From contig NZ_JAAAGB010000002.1 of the NCBI RefSeq assembly GCF_010586825.1, positions 372,001 to 436,000 on the forward strand: a stretch of 64,000 nucleotides of DNA, in the 5' to 3' direction. The notes beneath the pieces are model-generated. The model ran no database searches, had not been told where the DNA came from, and saw only the letters and a program-made list of their open reading frames with translations. This document shows positions 28,624-37,552 of the stretch, piece after piece. Each line of letters starts with the position of its first letter. The first letter of the stretch is position 1. Origin of the DNA: Draconibacterium mangrovi (GTDB taxonomy: Bacteria; Bacteroidota; Bacteroidia; Bacteroidales; Prolixibacteraceae). The position numbers and the translations under genes are program-made.

Positions 28624-30861
28624 TTACTGCTTAATCTCCAAAACTCCACCTTTAACCAAATCGGCGTGATCGATAAAGAAGTACTTTTGCTTTTTATCGT
28701 TCAATAAAATGCTTTTTATTTTATCGCCCGAGCCCGATTTTTTGATGATAAGTTCCGATCCGGGGTAGAAGTTCTGATCCAGCTGAATCTTCACTTCATC
28801 AAAAACAGGTAAGGCGATGGCATAATTCATATCGCCCGGCAAAACGGGGTAGATCCCCATCATTGCATAAACAATCCAGGTCGACATGGTACCCGTGTCG
28901 TCGTTGCCCGGCAGCCCGTCAGGTGCATTTTTAAAGTAAGTGGCCATTAAACGGTTCAATTCTTTTTGGGCGCGCCACTCTTCACCTTTTATGTAGTTAA
29001 AAAGCCAGGGGTAATGAATATCGGGTTCGTTGGCCATATCAAAATGACCGTCATCAAAAATAGCCTGCAGTTTCTTTACAAATTCCTTTTTGCCCCCGTT
29101 CAAGGTTATCATTCCATCCATATCGTGGTGTGCACAGAAGGTATACTGGTAGGCATTTCCTTCGTGGAATCCCGGACTTGGCTCAAAATTCTCTCCCTGG
29201 CGCGGATTAAAATCAGGCATAAATTCACCGTTCTCCAGTTTCGGACGGATAATTCCAAACTCCTTATCGTAATAGTTCTTGTAGCCTCTCGATTGTTGCA
29301 GAAAACGCTCGTAATCGTCATCTTTACCCAGTTCTTTTGCCAGTTGTGCCAGGTTCCAGTCGGCAATGTAATACTCCAGTGCATGCGACACAGAGTTATC
29401 GTACTGCGACATTAGCGGCACATAACCATGCGAAATATAATGGTCGATATCCGGGCGGATTTTGTTTTCAGCGCCGGGAGTAGTTGCCGATTTGTACATG
29501 GCTTCGTAAGCCTTCTCGATATCAAAATCGCGGATGCCACGAAACCAGGTGTCGACAATAACCGGTAGGGCAGGGTCGCCTTCCATAACGTGTGTTTCGG
29601 TGCTGTTTAGCTCCCAGCGCGGCAGCCAGCCACTTTCGTCGTACATTTCTATCATCGATTGAACCGCATTCAGTTGTTGTTGCGGAAATGCAAGGCTCAT
29701 AAACGGATGTAGATTTCGATAAGTATCCCACAACGAGAATACGGTGTAGCGCTCGCCGTTGGGGTGCGTTTTTATCTCGAACGACTCCATGGCGGGGTAC
29801 TGTCCGTTTACATCGCTTAAAATATTTGGATGAATTTGAATGTGGTACAAACCGGTGTAGAAAACCGTTTTCTGATCATCGGTTCCGCCTTTTACGGTGA
29901 TGGTTGACAATGCTTCGTTCCACTTTTCTTCCGCTTGTTTTCGGGTGGCCTCAAAGTCAAAATCTTTCGATTCGTAGTTCAAATTCAGCCGCGCATTTTC
30001 AATACTTACGTACGAAATACCCACTTCTACCAGAATCTCTTCGTTGGCTTTGGTGTTAAAGGTAAACCAGCTGCCAATGCTGTCGCCGGCCATTTCGGCC
30101 TTGAAATTTTTGTAGTATTTTATTTTATCACTTGTTGCCGACCACGCTGCTTCGGGCCCCATTTTTGGCATTTTCTTCCAAACACCAAATTCTTCGGCCG
30201 GCTGGCTAAAACGGGCTACAAAATATACCGGGCGTTCGGTGCCATCGTTGTAACAAAAAGTACCGGTCATTCGCCAGCCTTCAATTTCACGGTTGTTTAC
30301 AATTTTTAATGATGCGCCGCTTTCGTTGGTTAAGCCGTTGCCAAGGTCAATCAGAATATTCGATTGCCCGGCCGGAAAGGTAAAACGGCTGATTCCTGTT
30401 CGTTCCGTTGCCGAAACTTCAGTATTGATAGCGTATTTATTCAGGTAAGTAGAATAATACCCCGGGTGGGCCACCTGCTTGCTCATTTCCGATCCGTATT
30501 CGCCGTGATCGCCGTTAACATCGCCCGTTGTTGGCATCAAAAGAATTACACCCAACTCGGGGCAGCCAACACCACTCAGGTTTACGTGCGAGTAGCCTGT
30601 AAAATATTTATTGTCCCACGAATAGGGTGTTGACCACCAGCCATTGTCCTTGTCGTGTTTGTTTAATGGCGAATTGCCACTAACATTAAAAGGCACCACC
30701 GATACCATTCCGCGAGGAACTACAGCCCCGGGATTGGTTGTTCCGTAGTTGGTTGTTCCGATAAAAGGATTCACCCAATCAGCCGGAGTTTGTGCCATAA
30801 TAGTTTGTGCGCAAAACAAAAGGGCGAATAACTGGAGGGCTATCTTTTTTAGATTATTCAT
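28624..30861 (-). CDS. GH92 family alpha-mannosidase, secreted
   Basis: The start is set at 30861, where the protein opens MNNLKKIALQLFALLFCAQT, a signal peptide ending in MAQ; the upstream in-frame ATG adds 16 residues that would hide it. The 745-residue product has the GH92 opening WVNPFIGTTNYGTTNPGAVV, the FSLWDTYRNLHP segment and PGNDDTGTMSTW near residue 650, which carries catalytic-base aspartates in this family. GH92 enzymes are calcium-dependent exo-alpha-mannosidases acting on N-glycans or yeast mannan. It is divergent from a GH18 gene. Confidence 0.92.
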   Translation of the reverse strand: MNNLKKIALQLFALLFCAQTIMAQTPADWVNPFIGTTNYGTTNPGAVVPRGMVSVVPFNVSGNSPLNKHDKDNGWWSTPYSWDNKYFTGYSHVNLSGVGCPELGVILLMPTTGDVNGDHGEYGSEMSKQVAHPGYYSTYLNKYAINTEVSATERTGISRFTFPAGQSNILIDLGNGLTNESGASLKIVNNREIEGWRMTGTFCYNDGTERPVYFVARFSQPAEEFGVWKKMPKMGPEAAWSATSDKIKYYKNFKAEMAGDSIGSWFTFNTKANEEILVEVGISYVSIENARLNLNYESKDFDFEATRKQAEEKWNEALSTITVKGGTDDQKTVFYTGLYHIQIHPNILSDVNGQYPAMESFEIKTHPNGERYTVFSLWDTYRNLHPFMSLAFPQQQLNAVQSMIEMYDESGWLPRWELNSTETHVMEGDPALPVIVDTWFRGIRDFDIEKAYEAMYKSATTPGAENKIRPDIDHYISHGYVPLMSQYDNSVSHALEYYIADWNLAQLAKELGKDDDYERFLQQSRGYKNYYDKEFGIIRPKLENGEFMPDFNPRQGENFEPSPGFHEGNAYQYTFCAHHDMDGMITLNGGKKEFVKKLQAIFDDGHFDMANEPDIHYPWLFNYIKGEEWRAQKELNRLMATYFKNAPDGLPGNDDTGTMSTWIVYAMMGIYPVLPGDMNYAIALPVFDEVKIQLDQNFYPGSELIIKKSGSGDKIKSILLNDKKQKYFFIDHADLVKGGVLEIKQ

Positions 30862-30896
30862 TTTGGTATTGTGGTTTTTAAATATTTTACAAAGTG

Positions 30897-30927
30897 CAAA
30901 TATAAACATATCTTTAGCCTATAATAA
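30897..30927 (-). promoter_or_regulatory. Candidate -7 box for the GH92 gene
   Basis: The minus strand reads TATATTTG (complement of 30897-30904), a perfect TAnnTTTG box 36 bases upstream of the GH92 start. I see no clear TTG at the -33 position, so this is tentative. Confidence 0.3.
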
Positions 30928-30943
30928 CGAAAGCGCAGTTATC

Positions 30944-32140
30944 ATGAACAAGTTAATTACATTTTTATTGGCCTGTGTATTTTTTGTTTCCTGTGGTGTA
31001 CAAAAAGAGGCGAATGACCAAACAGCATCAGCAGTAAACGTAATGGCCTATTACGTTCCACGCGAGGGCTACATGCCCGATCAGTTGCCGCTGGATCAGT
31101 TAACGCATATCATTTTTAGCTTTAGTAAAGTTATTGATGGAAAGATGCAGTTTCGAAATGAAAATGCCGACTCAATTATGAAACAGCTGGTGGCACAAAA
31201 GGAAAGGTACCCGCACTTAAAAGTGATGATAGCTTGTGGCGGCTGGACAGCCGATGGTTTTTCCGATGCAGTTTTCACCGAAGAAAGCCGGACAAAGTTT
31301 ATAGCCAGCACCATCGATTTTATTGAGAACTACCAGTTGGATGGGGTAGATATCGACTGGGAATATCCGGGAATTCCGGCAGGTGGCACAAAAGCACGCC
31401 CCGAGGACCAAGAAAACTTTACTCTTTTGATGAAAGGTTTGCGTGAAGCACTGGATCAACTCGATCGCCCGCAAACACTAACTTTTGCTTCGGCAGGGTG
31501 GAAGCGATACTATAAAAATGTGGAATTGCTGGAGGTAATGAAATACGTTGATTACATGAACATAATGACCTACGATCAGGCCGGTGGAGCAACAAAGTTC
31601 GCTACACACCACACAGCCCTGGGGCACCGTTCACTGGCAGATATTGCCGAAACTCCGCTTGGTTTGGCAATGACATTGCAAAATGTGGAAATGGCTGAAG
31701 GCGAAGAATTATGGGAGCCACAGTCGGCCGAAGAAATTATCCGTTTTTGTGTGGAGAAAGGTGTCGATCCGAAACAGATAGTAATTGGTGCCGCATTTTA
31801 CGGCCGCGGCTGGAAAGGTATTTCACCCGAAAACAATGGTTTATACCAACCCAATACCGGCCCCATCAGCGGAGGAACATCGTATTCCGTTCTCTTAACT
31901 GATTTTACTGAGGCCGATGGTTACTATAAACACTGGGATTCGGTGGCCAAAGCGCCGTTCCTTTATAATCCAACTGATAGCATTTTTGTGACCTACGACG
32001 ATACCGTTTCTGTAAAACTAAAAACACAATACGCCAAAGAAAATGATTTGGGTGGAATTATGTTCTGGCAACTCAGCAGCGATAGTAAAGACGATGCCAG
32101 TTTATTAAAGGCAATTTACACCGAGGCAGCAAAAAAGTAG
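30944..32140 (+). CDS. GH18 family glycoside hydrolase, lipoprotein
   Basis: The start is the ATG at 30944, giving MNKLITFLLACVFFVSCG with a lipidation cysteine at residue 17; the longer reading runs back over the GH92 signal region and is rejected. The 398-residue product has the GH18 catalytic motif DGVDIDWEYP (Asp133, Asp136, Asp138, Glu140), the MNIMTYDQAGG strand and a closing GGIMFWQLSSD. The family includes chitinases and endo-beta-N-acetylglucosaminidases, which cannot be separated here. Next to a GH92 mannosidase, an N-glycan role is possible. Confidence 0.92.
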   Translation: MNKLITFLLACVFFVSCGVQKEANDQTASAVNVMAYYVPREGYMPDQLPLDQLTHIIFSFSKVIDGKMQFRNENADSIMKQLVAQKERYPHLKVMIACGGWTADGFSDAVFTEESRTKFIASTIDFIENYQLDGVDIDWEYPGIPAGGTKARPEDQENFTLLMKGLREALDQLDRPQTLTFASAGWKRYYKNVELLEVMKYVDYMNIMTYDQAGGATKFATHHTALGHRSLADIAETPLGLAMTLQNVEMAEGEELWEPQSAEEIIRFCVEKGVDPKQIVIGAAFYGRGWKGISPENNGLYQPNTGPISGGTSYSVLLTDFTEADGYYKHWDSVAKAPFLYNPTDSIFVTYDDTVSVKLKTQYAKENDLGGIMFWQLSSDSKDDASLLKAIYTEAAKK

Positions 32141-32170
32141 CTTCAGGCATGGCACATCGTTTTTGATTGC

Positions 32171-32178
32171 TAAATTTG
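32171..32178 (+). promoter_or_regulatory. Candidate -7 box for the Crp/Fnr gene
   Basis: TAAATTTG matches TAnnTTTG and lies 19 bases before the gene start; a -33 element is not clear. Confidence 0.3.
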
Positions 32179-32197
32179 TGCTAGAAGCTATAGCCAC

Positions 32198-32773
32198 ATG
32201 GAGGACTTTTCTTTACTATATTCTTATTTCGAAAAAATTGGTAATCGCGAATTGACTGATACCGAAAAGGAGGAGATCGTGTCGGTTTTCAGAAAAGAAA
32301 CGTTTAACAAGAAACAACGGATTTTTAATGCCGGCGACGAAAATACACGTCATTATTATATCGAAAAAGGATTGCTTCGCATGTACATTATCGACCAAAG
32401 CGGGAAAGAGTTTAACCTGCTTTTTGGTAAAGAACGGCAGTGGCTGGGCGATTTAAGTACTCCTGCAACCACATCGTATTATTTAGAGGCCGTAGAGAAA
32501 ACCACCGTGTTTTCAATATCAGAATCTGCTTTTGCTTCCATTATGAGCAAATACACCGAATTAAGTACTAATATCAGACGCTCATATATCTTTCTGCAAA
32601 AACGTTTTGTGGCCATCCTCTCAAAAACTGCCGAAGAGAATTACGAGGAGCTTTTAAATAATGATCCCGATCTTGTTCAGCGCCTTCCACAATACCATAT
32701 TTCGTCTTATCTGGGAGTTACTCCCGTGTTTTTAAGTAAAATTATTGCTAAAAGAGCAAGGAAAAAAGACTGA
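32198..32773 (+). CDS. Crp/Fnr-family transcription regulator
   Basis: This 191-residue protein has an N-terminal cyclic-nucleotide-binding-like beta-barrel (about residues 25-115, with RIFNAGDENTRHYYIEKGLL) and a C-terminal helix-turn-helix (about 160-188, ISSYLGVTPVFLSKIIAK). It lacks the cysteines of an iron-sulfur FNR, so it does not sense oxygen in that way. Its neighbour downstream is yceI-like, then pirin and a nitroreductase-like gene, so it may control a redox or stress set; that is inference. Confidence 0.9.
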   Translation: MEDFSLLYSYFEKIGNRELTDTEKEEIVSVFRKETFNKKQRIFNAGDENTRHYYIEKGLLRMYIIDQSGKEFNLLFGKERQWLGDLSTPATTSYYLEAVEKTTVFSISESAFASIMSKYTELSTNIRRSYIFLQKRFVAILSKTAEENYEELLNNDPDLVQRLPQYHISSYLGVTPVFLSKIIAKRARKKD

Positions 32774-32820
32774 TAGGTGTTTTATTAAACTAGTTTATTT
32801 TTTTCGTGTCAAATCCCCCG

Positions 32821-32828
32821 TATGTTTG
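32821..32828 (+). promoter_or_regulatory. Candidate -7 box for the yceI-like gene
   Basis: TATGTTTG is a perfect TAnnTTTG site 39 bases before the start codon. The -33 region is T-rich without a clear TTG. Confidence 0.4.
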
Positions 32829-32867
32829 CAGTAGAAATTTATTAGTAAACATTAAACAAAATTGAAA

Positions 32868-33476
32868 ATGAAAAAATTAACTACATTATTAGTACTTGCA
32901 ATAGCGATAACAACAGCAAGTTTTGCATCGAATGGAAATGGCGATAAAACAACTTACAACGTTGACACAAAAGCCAGCAAAGTTTATTGGACCGGAAAAA
33001 AAGTTACAGGTGAGCATACCGGATATCTGAACCTGGCCGGAGGAGAAGTTTTTGTTGAAGGTAAAGAGGTAACAGGTGCCAACCTGAATATGGATGTAAC
33101 TTCAATTGAAGTGACCGACCTTCAGGGAGAGTGGAAAGACAAATTGGTAGGTCACCTGAAATCAGACGATTTCTTCTCAGCAGAAAAGCACCCGGTGGCC
33201 AACTTTAAAATTACTTCATACAACAACGACAAAGTTGTTGGAGACCTTACCATTAAAGGAATTACAAATGAAGTATCGTTCCCTGCAGAAGTAAAAGTCG
33301 ACGGCGATGTGTTAACCGCAACAGGTACAGCCACTATCGACCGTACAAAATGGGATATTAAATACGGTTCAGGAAAATTCTTCAGCGATTTGGGTGATAA
33401 CATGATCAAAGATGAATTCGAGATTAAATTTGAATTGAAAGCTACAGCTTCAGAAGGAACAACTTCGAGCAAGTAA
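32868..33476 (+). CDS. YceI-family periplasmic lipid-binding-like protein
   Basis: The start is the ATG at 32868 (MKKLTTLLVLAIAITTASFA, a signal peptide cut before SNGNGDK); a TTG two codons earlier is not needed. The 202-residue product has the YceI beta-barrel pattern, with YNVDTKASKVYWTGKKVTGE, LTIKGITNEVSFPAEV and TIDRTKWDIKYGSGKF. YceI proteins bind isoprenoid or polyprenyl ligands in a lipocalin-like barrel. TATGTTTG at 32821-32828 is a good -7 box upstream. It is followed by a terminator. Confidence 0.93.
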   Translation: MKKLTTLLVLAIAITTASFASNGNGDKTTYNVDTKASKVYWTGKKVTGEHTGYLNLAGGEVFVEGKEVTGANLNMDVTSIEVTDLQGEWKDKLVGHLKSDDFFSAEKHPVANFKITSYNNDKVVGDLTIKGITNEVSFPAEVKVDGDVLTATGTATIDRTKWDIKYGSGKFFSDLGDNMIKDEFEIKFELKATASEGTTSSK

Positions 33477-33509
33477 GATAATACGCCATACGAAAACAAC
33501 AAAACAAGT

Positions 33510-33757
33510 AAGGTTCGGAAGAAGGGAGTTAGTGAGGAGTTTGTGATGGAGAGAACCTTGGCCGGTGTCTGAAAATGCTATTAGTGCATAACCGGGCACC
33601 GGCTTTTCTTTTAAAGAAAGTATCGAAAAAAATTTGATTGACCCCCGGATGCCCAAAGCGGGACTGTTCCTCGCCGTGGGTTGGTGGATGGTTTGCAAGG
33701 ACAAAAGGTTTACAGATGCGGATTCCCAAACAAATGAATGATTAAAAAGAGAAAGCA
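33510..33757. other. Structured intergenic element between yceI-like and pirin genes
   Basis: AAGGTTC near 33510 can pair with GAACCTT near 33554-33560. GCCGGTG (33562-33568) pairs with CACCGGC (33598-33604) and is followed by TTTTCTTTT, which can act as the yceI terminator. The next 130 bases are unusually G/C-rich for an intergenic region and carry short open frames on both strands that look accidental. I have an impression, not checked, that the minus-strand frame resembles a frequently mis-annotated ORF in Bacteroidota genomes, which would fit a dispersed non-coding element. Confidence 0.45.
33562..33613 (+). terminator. Terminator after the yceI-like gene
   Basis: A 7-bp G/C-rich stem (33562-33568 with 33598-33604) is extended by weaker pairs and followed by a T-rich run. 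Confidence 0.65.
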
Positions 33758-34474
33758 ATGAAAACAATAGTATATAAATCAGATTCGAGAGGATATGCCA
33801 ACCACGGCTGGTTAGAGGCAAGACACAGTTTTAGTTTCGCGAATTATTTCGATCGCGAGCGAATGAATTTCGGGGTTCTACGTGTGTTAAACGACGATGC
33901 CATTGCAGGCGGACAAGGTTTTGGAACACATCCGCACGATAACATGGAAATTATTACCATTCCGCTGGAAGGCGATCTGGAACATAAAGACAACATGGGC
34001 AACCAGGCTGTTATCCGCGAGGGCGATGTACAGGTGATGAGTGCCGGAACAGGTGTTTACCACAGCGAGTTCAACCATCATCCGGATAAAACATTAAAGC
34101 TTTTCCAGATTTGGTTGTTTCCCAACAAACAAAATGTACAACCGCGTTACGACCAGATATCGATTCGCGATGTGGCCGAAAAGAACAAATTGTACCAGGT
34201 GCTATCGCCTAACCCCGACGATCAGGGTGTGTGGATTCACCAGGATGCATGGTTTTTCCTGGGTAATTACGAGGCCGGAAAAACAGATTCGTACACGATT
34301 AAAAAAGCCGGAAACGGAATTTATATAATGGTTATAGAGGGAGAGGTGAACGTTTCAGGTACCGATTTGTCGAAACGTGATGCAATAGGAATTTGGGACG
34401 TGGAATCGGTTGATATTACCGCTTCATCAGATGCCCGGATCTTGCTGATGGACCTGCCCATGCAGATGAACTAA
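33758..34474 (+). CDS. Pirin-family bicupin protein
   Basis: This 238-residue protein has the pirin N-terminal cupin with the metal-binding pattern FGTHPHDNMEIITIPLEG and later GVYHSEFN, and a shorter C-terminal cupin. Bacterial pirins of this YhhW type can act as quercetin dioxygenases or redox-linked regulators; the activity here is not known. A nitroreductase-like gene follows 12 bases downstream, so the two are probably co-transcribed. Confidence 0.92.
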   Translation: MKTIVYKSDSRGYANHGWLEARHSFSFANYFDRERMNFGVLRVLNDDAIAGGQGFGTHPHDNMEIITIPLEGDLEHKDNMGNQAVIREGDVQVMSAGTGVYHSEFNHHPDKTLKLFQIWLFPNKQNVQPRYDQISIRDVAEKNKLYQVLSPNPDDQGVWIHQDAWFFLGNYEAGKTDSYTIKKAGNGIYIMVIEGEVNVSGTDLSKRDAIGIWDVESVDITASSDARILLMDLPMQMN

Positions 34475-34486
34475 AGATTAAGTAAT

Positions 34487-35050
34487 ATGGAAGTTATGAC
34501 GAAGTATAAGATTCATCCTTTATTGGAGAAAAGATGGAGTCCGCGGGCCTTTTCGCCCGAACCCATTGCCGAAGAGGATGTGAATGAAATTTTTACAGCA
34601 GCATCTTGGGCGGCCAGTGCTATGAATGAGCAGCCCTGGCAATATGTATATGCCATGCGCGGCACGCCGGGGTTCGATGACCTTTGGGATTGCCTGGCAA
34701 CAGGTAACAAACCCTGGACAAAACATGCGGCCGTTTTATTTGTAGCCATAAAAGTTGATACGTTTTCGGATACTGGTAAGCCCAATAAATGGGCGATGCA
34801 CGATGTGGGTATGGCCAATGCGCAGTTGTTGCTTCAGGCAACCAGCAAAGATATTTACGGTCACCTGATGGCCGGTTTTGGCAGCGATCAGGTTAAAGAA
34901 CTTTTAAAACTCGATGAGAATCATACTCCGGTGTGTATGGGTGCCCTGGGATATTTGGGCGAAGCCGATGCGCTGGATGAGCCATACCGCTCGAGAGAAA
35001 AAGCACAACGTACCCGAAAAGATTTAGAGGAATTCGTGAGGAAGATTTAA
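34487..35050 (+). CDS. Nitroreductase-family FMN protein
   Basis: This 187-residue protein has RWSPRAFSPEPIAEEDVNEI and AASWAASAMNEQPWQYVYA, the N-terminal FMN-contact region of the family, and GALGYLGEADALDEPYRSRE near the end. Family members use NAD(P)H to reduce nitro groups, quinones or similar compounds. Translation could also start at the second ATG (MTKYKIHPL). Confidence 0.9.
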   Translation: MEVMTKYKIHPLLEKRWSPRAFSPEPIAEEDVNEIFTAASWAASAMNEQPWQYVYAMRGTPGFDDLWDCLATGNKPWTKHAAVLFVAIKVDTFSDTGKPNKWAMHDVGMANAQLLLQATSKDIYGHLMAGFGSDQVKELLKLDENHTPVCMGALGYLGEADALDEPYRSREKAQRTRKDLEEFVRKI

Positions 35051-35640
35051 AATGAATCATGTGAAATCCCCGGTGGAGAAAAAATATCTTATTCAAAAAG
35101 TTTTAAGATTAAAATAGGCTACGAATCAGAAGAAAGATGCTTATGTCTTATCAGACCGATTTTACTATTTGGCTTAGCCCAAATAGTAAACACAAAACCC
35201 AAGGCTGCGCCCGCTTCCCTCGGAAAAGCTACGCGATGCCGACTAAAATTCCTGAAACTCGTCGTACCTCCTCAAACATCAGTAATTTTTTAACGCCGTC
35301 ACCGCTTGTTTTCCGGCTCACCGGACGAGGCCAGGCTCCGATGTCGCTAACGTTGCATTTAGTGGACGGCCTCTTTTGGTGGTTGCCCGGAGTTGAAGTA
35401 AAACCTTAATGAGAGCGGGAAGCTCCGAGGAATCGAGGAGATCACCCGTCCGAATTTAGGTTTTACAAAAATGTAGGGGAAGGACCAAAAGCAGCCTCGA
35501 CTTTTTTGCTTCGTTTTTGTGGCAAGACAAAAATGAAGGCCTCCGGCAGGAAAAATAACAATTCCTCTACTGCTCTTAAATTTTACTCCAACGGATTTTT
35601 AAACTGATCCTTTGTAATCGATTTCTGGTATGTACTTCAT
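35051..35640. other. Long intergenic stretch with hairpins and repeat-like sequence
   Basis: No gene is supported. TTACTATTTGG (about 35162) pairs with CCAAATAGTAA (about 35178) to give a strong hairpin. A second palindromic tract around 35495-35535 (TTTTTGCTTCG and the GTTTTTGTGGCAAGACAAAAA region) has the form of a dispersed Bacteroidota repeat. The only open frame (35137-35409, plus) is of odd composition and is taken as accidental. The segment is more G/C-rich than its neighbours. Confidence 0.5.
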
Positions 35641-35643
35641 AAA

Positions 35644-35678
35644 AAATCCCGGCTTGTTTTCAAGCCGGGATTTATTTT
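35644..35678. terminator. Bidirectional terminator downstream of the DUF1080 gene
   Basis: Arms 35645-35656 and 35661-35672 (AATCCCGGCTTG) surround a TTTT loop, with A-run and T-run flanks. It terminates the minus-strand hydrolase gene. Confidence 0.88.
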
Positions 35679-35725
35679 GTTCTTTTTTTAAGAGTATCTT
35701 TTTACAACGATCTTCAGAATCACTC

Positions 35726-36463
35726 TTATAATTCTCTGATTTTAACGTTTTGGAACCATACGGTATAACCATGGTCCTGCAAACCGATAAAACCATCTTT
35801 TGCAATACCTTCCTGGAAACCTTCAAAGCTTTTGAATTTGCTGTTTTCCACCAGTTGGTCCCATTCATCGGTCCAGTGGCTGTACGAAACAACTTCAGTA
35901 CCATTCATCGATACGGTAACTTGCCCGTCTTTAACTTTTATTACGCAGGTGTTCCATTCGCCTGCCGGATTAACGGTTTCAGGATCGGCCGCAATCATAT
36001 CGTACAACGAACCGGCCAGGTGGCTGTCTATTTTATTGTCGGTAGCGTCTTTATTGTCGAGCACCTGAATTTCAGGAGCGGCATAATAAATCGGTTTTCC
36101 GGGCAACTCACGTACATAATAAAAAATTCCGGAGTTGGCCATTTTACCGGCTTTCCAGTCAATCGAGAATTCAAAATCCTTGTACTTCTCTTTCTGGAAA
36201 ATAATATCGCCATTGGCTCCCTGTCCCGGCTCTTTACCTTCTCCGGTAAACACTTTCATAGCGCCGTCTTCTATCTCCCAGTTAGCAGGCATGGCTGTTC
36301 CGTTGTATTGACGCCAGCCGTCAAAATCTTTGCCGTTAAACAGCAAAACCCAGCCTTCTTTTTTCTCTTGCGAGGTCAGTTTGTTTGCTTTTTTCGAAAA
36401 CGCAGGATTGGCAATCAACAAAGCTGCCATCACGGCGAAACTGTAAAAAATACTTTTTCTCAT
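35726..36463 (-). CDS. Secreted DUF1080 (3-keto-disaccharide hydrolase-like) protein
   Basis: This 245-residue protein has a signal peptide (MRKSIFYSFAVMAALLIANP, cut near AFS) and a jelly-roll domain with the DUF1080 pattern: GWVLLFNGKDFDGWRQYNG, WEIEDGAMKV, DFEFSIDWKAG, NSGIFYYVRE, APEIQVLDN, GEWNTCVIKVKDGQ and the closing GFIGLQDHGYTVWFQNVKI. Proteins of this domain are predicted or shown to act on 3-keto sugars or glucan-like ligands. It stands alone; no sugar oxidoreductase is adjacent. Confidence 0.9.
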   Translation of the reverse strand: MRKSIFYSFAVMAALLIANPAFSKKANKLTSQEKKEGWVLLFNGKDFDGWRQYNGTAMPANWEIEDGAMKVFTGEGKEPGQGANGDIIFQKEKYKDFEFSIDWKAGKMANSGIFYYVRELPGKPIYYAAPEIQVLDNKDATDNKIDSHLAGSLYDMIAADPETVNPAGEWNTCVIKVKDGQVTVSMNGTEVVSYSHWTDEWDQLVENSKFKSFEGFQEGIAKDGFIGLQDHGYTVWFQNVKIREL

Positions 36464-36501
36464 GATAAATTTATTGAAATTACGGTTTAATTGATATGCC
36501 T

Positions 36502-36533
36502 TAAAGATAGCAAAAACAATTGCTGCCTGCCAA
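36502..36533 (-). promoter_or_regulatory. Candidate promoter of the DUF1080 gene
   Basis: The minus strand reads TTG (complement of 36531-36533), then 21 bases, then TATCTTTA (complement of 36502-36509), close to TTG-N19-21-TAnnTTTG, about 40 bases upstream of the start. Confidence 0.45.
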
Positions 36534-36649
36534 GAAGATCGGGCGTTTCTGTCGATAAATATTTTTACAGCGGATGGCTTTACAAATTTAGCAGGGTAGT
36601 GAGGCAGAAAATTAGGAGGGGCTTTTATTTCGGTTTACAAATCTCCTGG

Positions 36650-37252
36650 TTAGGCCGGTGGTAAACATTTGGTCTCTTTTAGCTGGCAAACCACGTGGTG
36701 TTTGTTTTCGCTGCAAATGCACAAAAGCCCCGATTCTTTAATCTTTTTTAGGGTAAGCTCACGAGGCTGATGCCCGTCTTCAATAACAATAATACCGTTA
36801 AACAGTACGATACGTGCCAGTTCGCGGATCAGCTCGGTTGGTTGTTCGATCATATGAAACATATCGAGGGCGTAAACCACATCGGCAATGCGGTTGGGCA
36901 GGGCACACGAATAAGCGTTGGCCTGAATGGCTTCTACATTACTCAGCCGGTGTTTTTCAATTTTGCGGTTTACGTTGCTGATGGCGATGGGATGAATATC
37001 GACGGCAAAAACCTTTCCGCCGGGGCCAACTTTCTCCGAGGCATTTTTTATGTATCGTGCCGGCCCACAGCCATAGTCAACCACAATTTGTCCCTCTTTT
37101 ATCGGTAGGCGGCTAAAGTTTCGCTCCGATTGTCGGGCAAATACATCCCTGAGTTTCATGGTAAAACTCATCAGCTTAAAAAACAGGTTGGGAATATTTT
37201 CGCGGCCATGGCCGGTAACTCTGTTAAGGTGTGTTGTGTGTGTAGTTTCCAT
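36650..37252 (-). CDS. Class I SAM-dependent methyltransferase
   Basis: The start is set at 37252 (METTHTTHLNRVTGHGREN); the longer frame adds 43 residues that overlap the likely promoter. The 200-residue protein has motif I VVDYGCGPARYIKNAS, VFAVDIHP as motif II and ADVVYALDMFHMI as motif III, a standard Rossmann methyltransferase fold. The C-terminus has two cysteines (LCICSENK). The substrate is unknown. A TACCTTTG box (complement of 37283-37290) lies 31 bases upstream and matches TAnnTTTG. Confidence 0.85.
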   Translation of the reverse strand: METTHTTHLNRVTGHGRENIPNLFFKLMSFTMKLRDVFARQSERNFSRLPIKEGQIVVDYGCGPARYIKNASEKVGPGGKVFAVDIHPIAISNVNRKIEKHRLSNVEAIQANAYSCALPNRIADVVYALDMFHMIEQPTELIRELARIVLFNGIIVIEDGHQPRELTLKKIKESGLLCICSENKHHVVCQLKETKCLPPA

Positions 37253-37282
37253 TATTTCTTTTGTTTTTTGTTTTGGCTGAAA

Positions 37283-37290
37283 CAAAGGTA
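37283..37290 (-). promoter_or_regulatory. Candidate -7 box for the methyltransferase gene
   Basis: The complement of these bases is TACCTTTG, a perfect TAnnTTTG. No clear -33 TTG is seen. Confidence 0.35.
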
Positions 37291-37425
37291 GGTAAGTGTC
37301 TGGAAATGAAAGAATATTTTGGATAAACAGGGGAGATTTTTCGATGAATGGCAAAGGAGCGTAGCGAAGAAAGCGGTGCAACCGGGAAGTTGTTCCGGCT
37401 TGTTGGTGGCTTGCACCGCAATTGT

Positions 37426-37531
37426 GGGAGAAGCAATCTTCTTAACGTTACATCAAAACCACCGACCGAACATTGCAGCTGTTTCCCCTCGCGAGGGGAA
37501 ATGTCGACAGACAAAGGGGTAGGGAGATTCA
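37426..37531. repeat. Direct repeat, 106 bases, copy 1
   Basis: This copy is nearly identical to 37720-37825 (294 bases downstream); I see one mismatch. It includes a short palindrome TTTCCCCTCGCGAGGGGAAA. It is non-coding: the open frames crossing it are shared by both copies but have no family features. Confidence 0.85.
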
Positions 37532-37552
37532 TATGTCAGTGGCTTGTGCCGC

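Noticed and set aside
30749-30943. Longer N-terminus of the GH18 gene
   Set aside because: It overlaps the GH92 signal region on the other strand, and the ATG at 30944 gives a perfect lipoprotein signal.
33450-33821. Minus-strand frames between yceI-like and pirin genes
   Set aside because: They cross the yceI end, a terminator and the pirin start; better explained by a non-coding element.
35137-35409. 90-codon plus-strand frame (MLMSYQTDFTIW)
   Set aside because: It lies in hairpin- and repeat-rich intergenic sequence, has no family features and contains the arms of a palindrome.
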